This document shows positions 1 to 12,829 of a stretch of 64,000 bases of DNA, in pieces. Positions within the stretch are counted from its first letter, which is position 1; the number at the start of each line of letters is the position of its first letter. Under the pieces are notes generated by a model. The model saw nothing but the letters and a program-made list of their open reading frames with translations, had not been told where the DNA came from and ran no database searches. Made by a program: the position numbers and the translations under genes. Source of the DNA: Blumeriella jaapii (lineage: Eukaryota > Ascomycota > Leotiomycetes > Helotiales > Drepanopezizaceae); the NCBI GenBank assembly GCA_009599575.1, contig VWND01000095.1, positions 1,240,001 to 1,304,000 on the forward strand, written 5' to 3'.

Positions 1-207
1 TACAGCACACACATACACACAGTACATACAGCATACACAATACACACATACATACAGCACATACAGTACATACAGTACATACAGTACATACAGTACATAC
101 AGTACATACAGTACAGTACATACAGTACATACATACCTACATACCTACATACATACATACAGTACATACAATATCACTTCTACACACATACATACAATAT
201 CACTTCT

Positions 208-245
<38 letters not shown>

Positions 246-480
246 CACTACAGCGATTCGTGCACCCATAGACAGACAGCCGAGAGCCATATCTGGCCAC
301 CACGGCAAGGTACAGTACAGAACAATAAAACTGTAAGTACTGTAGTACAGTACAGTACAGTACAGTAAAACTGTAAGTAGTACAGTACAGCACAGTATAT
401 ACAGTACAGTACAGTAAACACAGTACATGGTTACCGAGTGCGCTACACACCTGCCCAAAGCCTCCGATGCTGAAAAGCTG
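1..480. repeat. Microsatellite block (ACATACAGT, AC and TACAG units)
   Basis: Bases 50-140 are a 9-base unit (cagtacata) repeated with little change. This passes into tetranucleotide ACAT and then a pure AC run at about 212-241. From about 350 to 430 a TACAG pentamer repeats, with the phrase aaaactgtaagta present twice (about 328 and 367). Open frames across this block only read the repeat (Cys/Val/Tyr runs) and are not genes. Confidence 0.9.
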
Positions 481-783
481 CCGTCGGGTGGGAGAACCCC
501 ATTATGATTACCGCGTAACTACTTGACGTTCTTGGAGTGGCCGACTGACTGACTGCCTGGCTGACCGGCATCCCCAAGACCTGCTCAGCAAACCCCGCCC
601 AGATCCAAAGCGGTCGTCACAGACCTTACAAAAAAAAAAAAAAAAGCTCCCGATTCCCGTGTCCCAGTATCCGTGCCATGCCATTTCCTTACCTCGCTCG
701 CTTGCTCAGATCATCGAGTACCTACCTACCTACCTACCTTGCATCGTGTTCTTCGTGCTTCGACCAACATGCCGCGCCCGCGC
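481..783. other. Gap downstream of the histidine kinase
   Basis: No gene is visible. The stretch holds an A-run near 628-644 and a short TACC repeat at about 719-738. It is probably 3' flank or 3' UTR of the kinase gene that ends at 784. Confidence 0.6.
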
Positions 784-3700
784 CTACACCGCAAACACCC
801 CTCTCCCCTCCCGCTTCAGATCTTCCAGCATCCCCTTCAACGCCTTCATCGGCACCGGCTTCGTCAGAAACAGATCCACACCCACGCTGAACGCTTCCTG
901 TCTCGTGCTCGGGTTGCCGGCCCCGGTGAGTGCGATCACGGCCACGGGCGGCAGGCCGGTTTCTTGCTCGAAGCGGCGGATGTGTCGGGTGGATTCGATG
1001 CCGGACATGATGGGCATCGAGATGTCTGATACGTGGCGTCAGCGAGCGACCACGACGAGGAGCGGCAAATGTCCAGGAGCGGCGCGGGAAACAGGAAAGA
1101 AAGGGGGAAAAGTGCTAAAGACGAACCCATGAAAATCACATCAAAAGCTCCAGCACACTCCTTGTATGAGTTCAGTGCCTCCAGGCCGTTGATGGCGGTT
1201 GCGTGTTCCAGCTTCAGCTTCTTCATCGTTGCGATCAAGAGTTTCAAATTAATCTCGTTGTCCTCGACCAAAAGCACCCTCAACCCGCCTACTGCGTGAT
1301 GGTCAGGAGCGTATCCGTTAGCAGGCGCAGCGGTCCCTGGTGCCTGCGGCCTGGCGACGGGAAGACTTGGTGATGTGGGTGTGTCTGGTACGACAGCAGG
1401 ATGCTCTTGTTCCCGCTTTTGATTCTCTTTCAGGGACAGAGGGGCTGGGACTGCGAACCCGAGTGCAGTTGGGCGGCTGGTTGTGTGCACGTCAAAATGG
1501 AAGCCCAACAGAGACGGTGGGGGCGCGCTCTGGGGAGGCGATCGCAGTGAGGTTGCGAGAGGCGACCCATTAGACGTCATGCAAAAGGCATGGTGTAAGG
1601 TTTTCGCAATCTTGTGAGGCCCGTACCTGTGAGCTGTCAGTACTCCGCCTTTCAGAAGTGAGAGATCCCTCACGGTTGCTGGAGATAGAAGATCCGGAAG
1701 TGTTGATGAGCATCAACCTTGGGCCCAGAGTGATAAGAACTAGTAAGCACAATCGCGACGGCCTTGCCATCGTGCTTTGGCTGGTTGCGATAGTGCGTCT
1801 CTAGAAACTGGTCTACAGACTGCTCACCCAATCCTGCTTCCATCACGACAACCACATCTGCAGCCGGACTTTCATTTCCAGAAGTCGTGAGCGCTTCCAT
1901 CCCATACCAATCGACCAGCGTATCCTGCACCGAAGATCTAAGCAGCATCGCCGCTTGGCTGTCCGAGGACAGGATACCGGTGGGAGTTTCCGTAATGTCT
2001 GGATATCTGTCGAAGCCTTCAAGCCGAAATGTGCGACCTTGCACGCTCGCCCGCACCTCGTTCACAACGGTTAAGCTGGCGGGCTTGGGCGAGCGCTCTT
2101 GCAAAGGTATCCTAACGACGGCTTCGGTACCCGTTCCAGGCTCGCTGGAAAACTCGATTCTACCACCCAGATCCTGGATGATGGCTTTGACGATGCTCAG
2201 TCCCAGACCGGCACCAGTGGCAAGCGAATCCTCTTGCGTGAAAGGCTTGTAGAGGTGATGCTTCAAGAACTCCTGGGAAATACCCTTCCCGGAATCTTTG
2301 ATCTTCAGCACTAGATTGGCCCTAGACTTCTTGCTGTGAGATGCTACATCTTTCTCCATCTCCAGGCATATGTTGACAAAGCCAGCTTTGGTGTATTTCA
2401 TTGCGTTGCTGAAAAGATTCATGAGGATTCGTCTCCAGGCGCCGGCGTCGACCTCAAAAGTCCAGCTTGGCCGCCATTGGATATTGACAATGACCGCGAC
2501 TGCGGACTCCGTGGTGCCAACAGAAGGAAGCCGACGGTGTCCAGCCAAGCCCAGCGCTTTCTTACTGACACTCTGGCCCGCGTAAATACTCTCGATGACC
2601 TCTTCCGACAAAATGCAAATGTCTGCCTTCTCCTCATCCCCCTCGTCAACGCTGTCACTTGCTCCCGCGCGTTTGAGACGTCTCTTTGGCAATCGCTTCT
2701 TGTTCTTTGCCTTGCGATTCACTTTGGAAAAGTCGAGCACGTGGTTGATGGTATCTAGCAGGACTTTGCCACTCGCATGAATGTTACTGACCATGTCCGC
2801 CTGCGTCTCTGTCATAGACGTCTCTTGGAGGAACTCCACACTGGCCAGAACTCCGTGCAGCGGAGATCGGAGCTCGTGAGAGATGCTAGATATGAAGTCA
2901 GTCTTCATCTTTGACAGCACCTGGGCTGAGAGTCGGGAGACCTCGGCCATGGTGCTGTTGCCAAATGCCGCCAAGTAAGTGAGATCCTCGATGGGACATA
3001 GAGTCCGGGTAGAACATGTGGACCAAATGAAGGAGCCTGAAAACCATCTCTCGCGACTTGAATCCCATAACGGGAACCAGAAGACAGAGCGAGCGCCAGG
3101 GAGGACCTTTAAAATCTCGGCCGCCTCTCGCTCTCGCGAGATACGACGTCGACGAGAAGAACTCTCTGATACGTGTCTACCTGCATCGGAAGTTACGTGG
3201 GCATCTTTCAAGTCAGTGGCGGAACTGTGACCAGAATCGCTCGACGAGTATGTTCCGTCTTCGTCGAAGTTAAAAACCTTGCCGTGAGGGTATCGCTTGA
3301 GCAGCTTCCTCAGTACCGCTTCCGGCATCCTCTTCCGCGCTTCGTAGACATCGTGACCCTTCAGACTAGATCGACGACGAGTACTGAATCCAAGAATGTT
3401 GCAAAATTTCTTGGCGTCTGTCTCCTCCGCACAAGCTGCGGCTTTCGCTCCGGCATCCGTACCAGACCATTGACGGGCTACATCGTCTTCACTTGTGGTC
3501 GTTTGATCACCATGAACGGCCAGGTCGGCATGAAACGATCCAGGAGCTTTCTCGTCCATGACTGCCTTTGTGGAACTACCACCGAACGATCCGATGCTAG
3601 CATCGTAGTAGATCACGCCTTCGACCCCAATCGCTTCTCGGATGAGGTTGCTGGCGCGGGCGAACACACCTTTCACATCAGATGACAACACGGCATTTTG

Positions 3701-5026
3701 CAAATCTTTAGACACGTCGGCGATCGCGGGATTGGGCGGGAGGTCAAACGAGACGGAGTTGTGTTTTTCGGGGTCAGGGGTATGGACTGCCGGGGCCTCG
3801 TCGAAGGTGGTTACGGAGCTGTTGCGGTCGTGCCATGGAGATACTATAGTGGATGGTACTGTGCTTATATCCGCCGACGAATCTACTTTACTGACCCTTG
3901 CGATCGGTGGCGGCCCACCTCCTTCTCGGTGTGCAAACGTTGCAGCGGCGGGTACGGATGCGAGCGAAAGATCTGACCCATTGGTATCATTTCTCGGGAT
4001 TGGGGGTCGCCCGTCTCCGAGTTCCCTATCTCCTCGGTCGGTCGTAGTGAGAGAGATCGAAGAAGGAGAGTTCAGTGTACCAGAGGCACTCGTGGTCCGG
4101 TCGGATAGTCCAGTCAAGCCATTCGTCGAAAAGTAGTCCGTGGTTTCCTGAACGCCGAATTCAAGATCCGCTTGTTGGGCAAGGGGGGTACTGTCTTGTG
4201 TAGCACGTTTGCGCAACGCCGCATGTTGGTACTTGTGTCCGGTTTCTAACCACCATTCTCTCAAGGTCGTCTTGCCTTCAATGAAGAGTCCAATGGCTTT
4301 GATCATTCGTTCTGCGCGATATTGCTGCCTCTTGACTCGAGCCGCCTCTAGATAATCCATGACCGTCGTCGCCATGTCCAACAGGAATTGCTGCTCCCCT
4401 TCGTCCAGTGCCTCGCGAGGCTTATCGTCCACAACAATGTATTGACCCACAATCAAGTTGTGCAGCGGCGAGACAAGCGGTACGCAGGCGATCGATTTCA
4501 GATACGGAGGCCCCATCACCGGCACCGTATCCTTGAATCGATCATCGCTGGCCAGGTCACCACACAAAAAGACCGCCGGTGCATCGGGCGCTTCAAAAAC
4601 CCCTCGTAGCTGGCCTCCAAGACCCTCTGACTTCAAGATGGCCCCCTCGCCGTGCCATAGCGCATCGCTCTCGTCATCGTCCCTCTGCAAGCTCAGCTCT
4701 TGGGTTGCTTCGGCCAGCACAAACTCCGTTCCGCGGGTCGACAAAGTGATGATACCGCGTTTGCAGTTGATTCGTAGACATCCGAGCTGGGCAAAGGCAG
4801 TCAAGGTCGGATCACCCGAGGCTTTCTTGATCGTATGGACGATGCTGCAGCTCTCGTTTCCCGGGGGACATGAGTTGTGAGCAGGGCCGGCAGCAGGTAG
4901 GTAGTATCTGAGCAAGCAGCTTGTCAACCGGTGTCATGCCACCCTGGGACCAGCGAGGACATACCTGAACACCTCCCGATCGCGCGCAGACGAGCATTTC
5001 GACGCGGTGCATTTCGCGGTCGACAT
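784..5026 (-). CDS. Hybrid sensor histidine kinase (GAF-HisKA-HATPase-pseudoreceiver-REC)
   Basis: Two-component phosphorelay kinase, about 1345 aa in four exons: 5026-4965, 4907-1674, 1626-1127 and 1025-784. Introns are 57, 47 and 101 bases. The start is the ATG at 5026, because it restores the N-terminal phrase SARDREVFRYYLP seen in related fungal kinases. A GAF-like region lies at about residues 90-230, followed by a long Ser-rich linker. The H-box SISHELRSPLHG has its His near residue 697. The ATPase N-box (NLFSNAMKYTKAG) and G-boxes (DSGKGIS, GAGLGLSIV) follow. A receiver-like segment without the acceptor Asp comes next, then a true receiver (LLVEDNEIN, FDVIFMDISMP, ALTG, K in LTKP). The acceptor Asp (about 1266) is split across the last intron. 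No membrane segment is evident, so it is probably cytosolic. It should signal through an HPt protein to response regulators. The exact kinase group is not assigned. Confidence 0.92.
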
Positions 5027-6347
5027 CGTGGGGCTGTTACTTGCTTGCTTGCCTGGCTTGCAGAGCTCGGGAACACTCGCTCGCGCAGGGAGATCAGAAA
5101 AGCTCAATCATGGTACGCCGGGCATTGACTGCCGTTGCGAGACAGAGAAAATGCAGAGAGAGATGGAGATGGAGAGAGAAGAGAAGAGGAGAGGAGGAGA
5201 GGAGAGGAATCGGTTTGTTGCGTGATGTGAAGCCGGCCGGCCCAGTCGATTGCAACAGCTACCTACCTACCGCCGTAGCGACCAGCACTTCGGGTGCATA
5301 GTGGCGGATGAGTAAGAGAGGGACGGGATGACCGTACGCGGATGTCAATGCAAACAAAGCCGTGTGCAATCCGACGTCGGGAGATGGGCATTTCGCTCAT
5401 CGAGAGTCCTCGAGCTTCTGGATGCACGTCGGTGTCTGTTGTGCTCCAGATCCAGAATCCGGGTTCTTTGGGTTAAAGGCTGGCAAGGCTGGCAAGGCTG
5501 ACAAGGCTGGCAGGGCTGGCAGGGACACAGGCAGGCCCTGGCTTACGGTCACGTGCTCACGACGGGACACGGCGATCTCCCGAAGCTGATGTTTTCTTTT
5601 CTTACCAGACAGTACATACAGTACAGTACATGTACAGTACATGTACTACTCTACTGCCGGAGTCCGCTCAAGGCTGTTCTTTTTGCCCATTTGACGATGC
5701 GTAAACCCATGCCTCTTTTAACAAACGCCCCGAAAAAGCAGTGAAAAGGAGTGTTTGCAAACCAACCGTTCCGAAACATCATCTTGCACCGAAACCCGCC
5801 TCCTTGAGCCCCAAGCCCATGGGTATCTCGCACGCGTCGACTGATATGAATTCTGAGAATCCTGGCACACGTTGGTTACATGAAAGAATCGGGGTTTTTC
5901 ATGTTTATCAAAAGTGACATGAGACTTGTGCGAAAGAGTGCGGACAACAGATTCGGGAAGAATGCAATGTGTCTCGATACCTCTTCTTCGGATTGGGAAT
6001 AAGCGAGATCAATACACCTAGGTACTATATGACACCTGATTTACACCTTGTCGACAAGTACAGTAGGAGCTCGTCCAACACAACACCGCCGCTACATATA
6101 CAACAAGGCCCAACCAGAGCCCCCATTCCCAGATCTCCTCGGCCTGCTTTTGAGCCCCCGTTCTCCGTTCTCCATGTGACGTGCCTTTCCCAGAGCGAAG
6201 CGAAGCGAAGCGAAGCGAAGTCTATACAAACAAAGGCCATACTTGCATGTCTCGTGTCCATCGGCCAAGCTCCAAGCTCCCCACCCGACCCCTTCGCCAA
6301 CGAGTAGATATTCATCGTTTTCATCGATGTTGCAGCCGAGCATTTCG
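5027..6347. other. Intergenic region with short tandem repeats
   Basis: This 1.3 kb holds the kinase promoter and the 3' flank of the next gene. A 9-base unit (aaggctggc) is repeated five times at 5476-5524. A TACAG/GTACA block lies at about 5608-5650, and a gcgaa pentamer is repeated five times at about 6192-6219. I see no supported gene or RNA. Confidence 0.65.
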
Positions 6348-9300
6348 TCACACATGCTTGTTGGCGCTAGCCTGCATCCTCCGCAACGCGTCTCGATGTG
6401 CATCCAGCATATCGCCCCGACGCATCCGCTCGTCAAAACGCTGGTCTCTCGCCCCTTTCATCCGCTCTTGTACCGCCCTCCTCTGCGCCTCCAGCTGTCG
6501 CTCCACCAACAACGCGTACCGTGACCGCTCAAGCGTTGTCTTGGGCGAGGCGTTCGCATGCAAGCCTTGCTGCACGCCTGCTCTCCACGATGCGAGTTGC
6601 TGCTCGCGTAGCGCAGGGTGGGGAGCGCCGGTTTGCCGTTTCGGTTGGTGAGAGTCGTAGATGAGGTTTTGTTGGGTCTGGAGGAGGTGGGTGGGTGGGG
6701 GGTGGAGAGGGGCTTGTCGTTTGAGTTCGCGGCGGCGGGCAGAGAGTGGCATGTCGTCGTCGTCGTGGACGATGGCGGCTGTGTTGGGATATTGATAGAG
6801 GGAGCCGGCGTCACGGCTACCGTGGTGAGTGAGAGGTTGGGAAAGCTCCGGTGTGGAGGGGAGGATAGAATGAGTGGTTGTGTGTAAGGTCTTGCTTCGG
6901 ATCATGCTGTCCCGTTTTCCCAAGAGCGTTGGTCCGAATGCAGTGTAGGCACCGGTGGGCTTACTCGCTGGCGGTGTAGTTGAGGGGAGATTGCCTTCGA
7001 TGCCACGATTTGACGTTTGAGATATGGTCCTTGATACTGGGCGAGGCAAGACCTTTTCAGGTGTTTGCTGCAATTCCTCAACGTTCACAGGCGCGGCAGA
7101 CTCCGCTATGGCGTTGTTCTCAACGGAATGCTCGGCCAGCTTCAGTTCATCCAGCTCAGGAGGCTCAGCTCCACTCAGATGTTTGGCCCATTCGTTAGTA
7201 CGGTAAGACATTACTACCTTCGACACCTGTGGTGGCAAGCGCTCTTTCGTGATGCTCACCATCTTTGACTCAACAGTGGAGGTAGTGGAAGGCGCAGCAT
7301 CGCTTTTGTTGGCTTCGCTCGAGTTTTCTTTGACTGGTAGGGTATCCATTTGCGGTTCGGTACTTGGAACCCGAGACTTCACGGCCACTGGCAATTGCTC
7401 TGGCTCGTCCTCATCTCTTAGAACTCGTTCCGTAGATATAGTAGCCACTTTTGCCACGGAAGTGCGTCGATTTGCATCACCATGTGCTGATTTTTCGGAC
7501 TTCTTCGGCGACTCGAAAACAGAAGGGATTGCTGACTGGTCTGGTAAGACAGAATCTGTGGTATCTGGTCCATTGTCCGCAGACGATCTGATACTTTTCA
7601 GATCCTCGTCATCGCTGAATCCATCTGCAGTTGCTGCAATTGAGCTTGCCCTGTCATCCTCAACAGACCTGGGAATGACTAGGTCCTCAGTACTAACTCC
7701 TTCTGCAGCAGTAGAAATTTTAGAATTCCGGGGTGACTGGCGTGACGGCGTAGATGCTCGCGATGGCTTTCGCATTTGGATTGACCCTGTAGAGAGATGT
7801 TTCGATCTTTTGTTGTTGGCCCCATCCTCATCATCTGCAAATGTAGCGACTGACGATCGACTGCTTGTAACTTCGTTTTCAGGGATCTTGAATGGCAGAG
7901 GAACGACGTCTGGTCCTGTTGAGAGTCTCTTCGAGTTTCCAAGTGAAGATGGCCTCTCCAAGCGGGCTTCACCATCAGCACCCACCACCCAGCTCTTCTC
8001 TTCCTTCTGATTGAGCGCAACCGAATTGCGAAGCGAAGAGTGGCTTTCGCTCTTCGCCTCAATGGGCGATCCATTTCCGTCCAAAATTCGAGGCGTCGGA
8101 TCTTGTGTTGTAAAAACTGTGATAGCACCGCTGTCTTGCACTTTGTCGTCCAAGACAAGTCCAGCACTGGTTTTCGAGGTATCTGAAGGCATCGGGGCCA
8201 TCTCGATTGTTTCATCAGACTTTCTCAATGAAACGACTTCACTCCTAGCACTTTTCTTGCTCTCCATGTCGCCGACCCCAGAATCCTGGATTGATGTCGG
8301 CGGCCCAAATGATTTGGTACCTTCTTTGTTGCCATAGACAGCTTCCCACTGATCCCTGTCTTCTGCAGCAGCATGCTCAATTGCGTTGCCCACATTTTCC
8401 TCTTCTTTCTCCAGACTTCGCTGGTCGTTAAGGTGCTCCAATGCTCGCTGTTCTCGACGCTCCTTGATCACCTTCCAGAGCTTCATCTGAGAGATCACGC
8501 CAGCCAGGAAGACGAAGATGATGGCGGCTATTTCCACCTTCATGCCCCTCGTGATCGGGTAGGTAGTAGCCCCGATAGGAAAAAGGACGTCGTTCAGTTC
8601 CCAAACATATGCCCAAAACTCTTTCAGGCCTGCACGGCTGAAGCAGTCAACACCCAACATCACAACAGTGGCTCCTGCGAACGAAACCCCGCCGATCAAC
8701 CCATACGGTCGCGTGTAATGGCTGAATGAGGTAGAAAACCCGGCAAATGTAAATACAGCAATGAATATACACTTGCTGCTTTGTTCGGTGACAAGTCCAC
8801 CGGGTTTCAAGACCAGGAGCCACATGCTGAAGCAAAATCCTCCCAGAAGACAGCCGAGACCCTCAGTCATCTCGGTGAATATGAGTGAAGCACCACCGAA
8901 AATCAAGCCCGTCAGGACAATCGCTACCAAGTATGCTCCTTGGCTTCCGTTGCTGACTGGTAAATTCATAACGTAGATAATGAGCACCGTCACGCTCAAG
9001 CTTGCGATATACGCAGCCGAAAGCGAAACATGCAGAGTCTTGTTCTTGATCCCAACGAGCGTATAAACGACGCCACTGAGGATGAGCATGACTCCAGCAA
9101 TTCCGTACGCGGGCGTTACGGTAGGTTCAATAGGTAATTTCGTAGGCGTGAGTGTTGCTTTTCCTGGTCAGTGCTCCACTCCAACCAGCATGAGCTGGAG
9201 TTCCGACTCACAGTTAAAAGAAGATAGAATGACTGATGGTGTCGGAGCAGCGCCATTGAGGTTGGAGATTTCCGCCGTGGCAGAACTGGAGGCAGATGTG

Positions 9301-9554
9301 GCCGAGGCTGAGCTAGAGATCGCTTTCGAGGTAGAAGTTACAGTCGTCAAGCGGCCCGTAGCGCTTCCCTCGTCCGTCCCAGCACTGCTACCTATACTCG
9401 AAGGTCGAATCAATAAGCGTGTAGTGACTGTCGAGTCTGTCGTTGATAAAATTGTAGGCTCATCCTGCCTTCGGATCAATGGGCGTCGATCCGCAACCGC
9501 AATGCTGACACAGAAGCAAGCCAAAACAACGAAAACGAAGCGCGTCGACTGCAT
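6348..9554 (-). CDS. TM7S3/TM198-like multi-pass membrane protein with long acidic Ser-rich tail
   Basis: About 1050 aa in two exons, 9554-9212 and 9157-6348, with a 54-base GTGAGT intron. The ATG at 9554 opens a clear signal peptide (MQSTRFVFVVLACFCVSIAVA), followed by a Ser/Thr-rich extracellular stretch of about 90 residues. Six or seven hydrophobic segments follow at about residues 135-330 (for example LILSGVVYTLVGI, AAIIFVFLAGVIS). This matches the arrangement of the TM7S3/TM198-like (DUF4203) family. The remaining 700 or so residues are a hydrophilic, low-complexity Ser/Glu/Asp tail that ends in an Arg/Gln-rich helix (MRRGDMLDAHRDALRRMQAS). The tail is probably cytosolic. The molecular function of the fungal family is unknown to me. 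The next upstream gene is about 2.7 kb away, so the context says little. Confidence 0.82.
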
Positions 9555-12251
9555 TGCGTGAACCACAATAATCACTGCTAATTACGTCGTACTCAAAACA
9601 ATATGGGAAAACAACAAAGTAAAGAAACCGAATTGGAGATTTATAATGAACGTGGGCTGCATTGGAGCAGATTGCGGGGGACGCTGCTCGACGCAAGAGA
9701 CGAGAGACACCAACTGGGAAGTTGGAAAAGAGAGAAGTCTGCAAGTCTGCTTATTGAGGTAGAGCTCGGTCAGGTATCAGATACTGAATAGGGTATAAGG
9801 CACGGCAATAGACAGGCAGTCTCGGCAGACTGGCTGAGGCTGGACGGGTTGGCGTCGTCGATCCGACATGGCGTTCAGGGGCACTAGTGTTGTACGACGA
9901 GTCCGTGTCTTTCCTTTTGGCGGACAAGCAACGAGCCTACAGATTGCAATAAGCATGAAATAGAAAGTTTTTCAAACAGTCCGTGAGGCGCGAAAAGAAG
10001 GGCCTCGAGCCACGCACCAGAGGAAGAGAAGATATCACGCTCCGCCGTTCCTGGACCGCCTGCCACCGACCGTGTAAACTTCTCGCTTAGAGCCCCAAAT
10101 GATCTGTTCCAAGGACACGGCAGCACATGTAAGCTTTGTCTCCTTCAGTAAAAATCATTTCTTGGAATGATCACACACGGGAGCTGCTGTGCCACGGCAC
10201 ACGAGAGCACACGAGAAAGGAGCGCGGGTCGTCGCCCGAGAGAGCTGATGCCCCTGAGCGAAGGCAAGAGAGAGAAAGACAAACAAGAGATATCTTGTGT
10301 CAAACACCTTGAAGGATTGTGCCTACGGTCGGGGAATGAGTATATGTTTTCCAGGTCTTAGATAAGCAGTTCTCCTGTACTGTACCGGATTTTTCTGCAA
10401 CTGTCTACTTGTCGCACTTCAGCCGGCGCTTGCGGTTCCTTAGGATTGCCAGAATCTGCAGAGGGGTAAGCGTTAGGTACAGTACTGTATGTACAGTACG
10501 GTACGTGAATCAACTAGCTGAGTTGTTACACACTAATCTCGATTTAGCATCGCGATCCAAGATCAAATGAACGACGCGTGCGAGTAATTGCCCTGCACCA
10601 TCTGATTAACCACTAGTACGAATGTGCCTTTACCCTCTACATCAAACATCTGCTGACGACATATATGCATTTCTGCGGAATATATACCAACTTGCCGTCA
10701 TTTGATTGGCCACGGACTTCCTGCTTCATTGGGGATGGATTGGCATATCTTGTGTGTTGTGCAGTACTGTGTAGTTGGATTGTTGCCTTTCGGCACTCAT
10801 TGCGAGTACCGTACACATGTAGGGAACTTTCTATCGCGTCTCCTTATCCTTAACGGCTTCCCTGACTTAATTTGTACTATACGGTAATCGACTTATCTAA
10901 GGTCGGGTGTCAGTCAAGTGAGACTAAGTACTATCGTGGTATGGGTTCAGGCAAATTTAGACAGTTCCCCACATACAGCATCTAGCGATCAGGATTCGAC
11001 TTCCTCAAACATTGCCTCTACAGTCACGGTCTAACTCGCCAAGAAAAACAATAAACATGTACGCTTCCTGCACGTTGCTCAAGAGGATCAGTCAGTCAGT
11101 GTATTATCCCAACCTGATCATTTTCCTGTGCTCGGTTTGCATTATCCAGCTTGCAGGATGCCACCCTCGTCCGTTGCTTGCGCTGATCTACATACAACGT
11201 TGTCACGTCATATATTGCTATCCACGTTACTCGAACTCCCCCTCTCGGTAGCACATGGTTTCCTCGAGATAATAGCCGGTTCACCACCTGCGAGCTCTTA
11301 ACGAACACAGCTCGTGGGTGCGTCTCAACGTTCGGCTTCGTCCACTACACAATTGGCCAGGTTCTTGGGACCCGTAGAACATGACAACACACCCTGGAAG
11401 AAGCTGGAATGTCACGGCATGGGTGGATCTATGGGCGTGACAAGCACAGACGGTGTGTTCGAGTGACAACACACAAATTTCTTCCTCCAATGTCAGGTCA
11501 TCCTCAGGCAAGGTGAAGAAAAAGCGGCGAAGATCTTAGAAGCACGGTAGCGTAAGAAAAGACTCGGAGGCGAGGGAAAGAAAAGGCTGGTTCAGTACTG
11601 CTCGCGCTTATCATGTCCTTGAAAGCAAAAGGCTCCGACAAGGGCTTTGCTATCAAGAGTTCAGACTGTGTCTGTGTAATCAAAGGTCTAGCGAGGACAT
11701 GTTCTCTGACGAGTTAACTTGAAAGGGATCGGATTACAGCCTCGAAAATGCTGTACGAAGATCCAAACGGGCAAAATTTATACTGGCGTACTGCCCTAGC
11801 TTTCCCCGCGTTTGCATGCCTGTCCCATTGTTGGTTTAAGGATAGATTTGCACTTGACCCAGCTCTCAAGAGGTGATTTGAAGACTCGAAGAGCGGTCCC
11901 TTTCACAACTTGGATTGTTTGAAAGACAACAACACTCAATGTTCATATGCTTAAGCATTAGAGACAACACAATAAAAGCTTGGCTCATACTTCGGCTAAC
12001 AAGCCTTGGGAGCTCCTAGATTTAGAAGGCTCAAGAGCTTTTAGATTCTGATCACGTGATGGGATAATACCGGCTAGCCCCTATCGCATCGCGACCCTGA
12101 GACGCGACAATTTTTAAAAAAGTCAACTCCAGAAGAGACCGTTCACGCCCGCTCACAATCACAAAACCATTCGCAGCTCCCATCCTCTCTTCGCCTACTC
12201 CAAAATCCCCTATCGGCAAACCCGCAAACGCAAACGCAGACGCAAACCAAA
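9555..12251. other. 2.7 kb intergenic region, no supported gene
   Basis: Only short unsupported frames are present. A TACAG/GTAC block lies at about 10478-10503, and a CACGTG-containing stretch (gatcacgtgatg) lies at about 12050-12061, some 190 bases upstream of the SSB start. I found no tRNA or rRNA fold by eye. Confidence 0.5.
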
Positions 12252-12829
12252 ATGTCCGCATTCCTCGCCCGCCGCGCTCTGCGCAACTCGTCATCCACCG
12301 GCCGCGCCCTCTCAACAAGCTCCCCACGCTCTTCCTTTGCGCGCATGACGATCCTCGGACGCCTCGCAGCACCCCCCGAGTTAACGCCTACCAGCACGGG
12401 TCAAGACGTCCTGAGATACACCGTCGCCTCGAACTCGGGCGGGTATGGGGATAACCAGAAGACCAGCTTCTTCAATGTCTCGGCCTTCTTGCAAGAGGGG
12501 CCTCGCCGGGATTTCCTCGCGGGATTGGACAAAGGGTATGTGCCTCCCGGCGCCCGGCGACGGGATGGGAAGAGGGGGAGGGAGACGAGCTGGGCTGGGT
12601 AGCTGCGGAATAATTACTGAAGCGGTGATGACAGAACTCTGGTTTACGTTGAGGGCGAAGCCTCGTACAGAAAGTACCAAAACAAGGACGGCGTTGACAT
12701 CAACGCGCTGAGCATCGTTCAGCGTATGCTCTCTCCTCTCTCCTCCACCTGATACAGGCCATACTGAGACTTTTTGCGACAGAAAAATTCGAAGTCCTCT
12801 CCCCGAAGAAGCAACAGGAACAGCAGTAG
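12252..12829 (+). CDS. RIM1: Mitochondrial single-stranded DNA-binding protein
   Basis: OB-fold ssDNA-binding protein that protects and replicates mitochondrial DNA. It has 139 aa in three exons: 12252-12535, 12635-12723 and 12783-12829 (introns of 99 and 59 bases). The N-terminal 30 residues are Arg/Ser-rich with no acidic residues (SAFLARRALRNSSST), as expected for a matrix-targeting peptide. The SSB core follows: MTILGRLAAPPEL, the aromatic strand TSFFNVSAF, then TLVYVEGEASYRKYQ. The C-terminus is SIVQQKFEVLSPKK, the usual end of Rim1-type proteins. Splicing keeps one frame through all three exons and the lengths sum to a multiple of three. Confidence 0.93.

Noticed and set aside
61..140. 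Regular repeats that might resemble a CRISPR array
   Set aside because: The 9-base units have no spacers, and the window is eukaryotic nuclear DNA.
145..458. Minus-strand frames at the left edge
   Set aside because: Cys/Val/Tyr repeats produced by AC and TACAG microsatellites.
9555..12251. tRNA or other structured RNA gene in the 2.7 kb gap
   Set aside because: No cloverleaf with A/B-box consensus could be found by eye. A tRNA-finding program would settle it.
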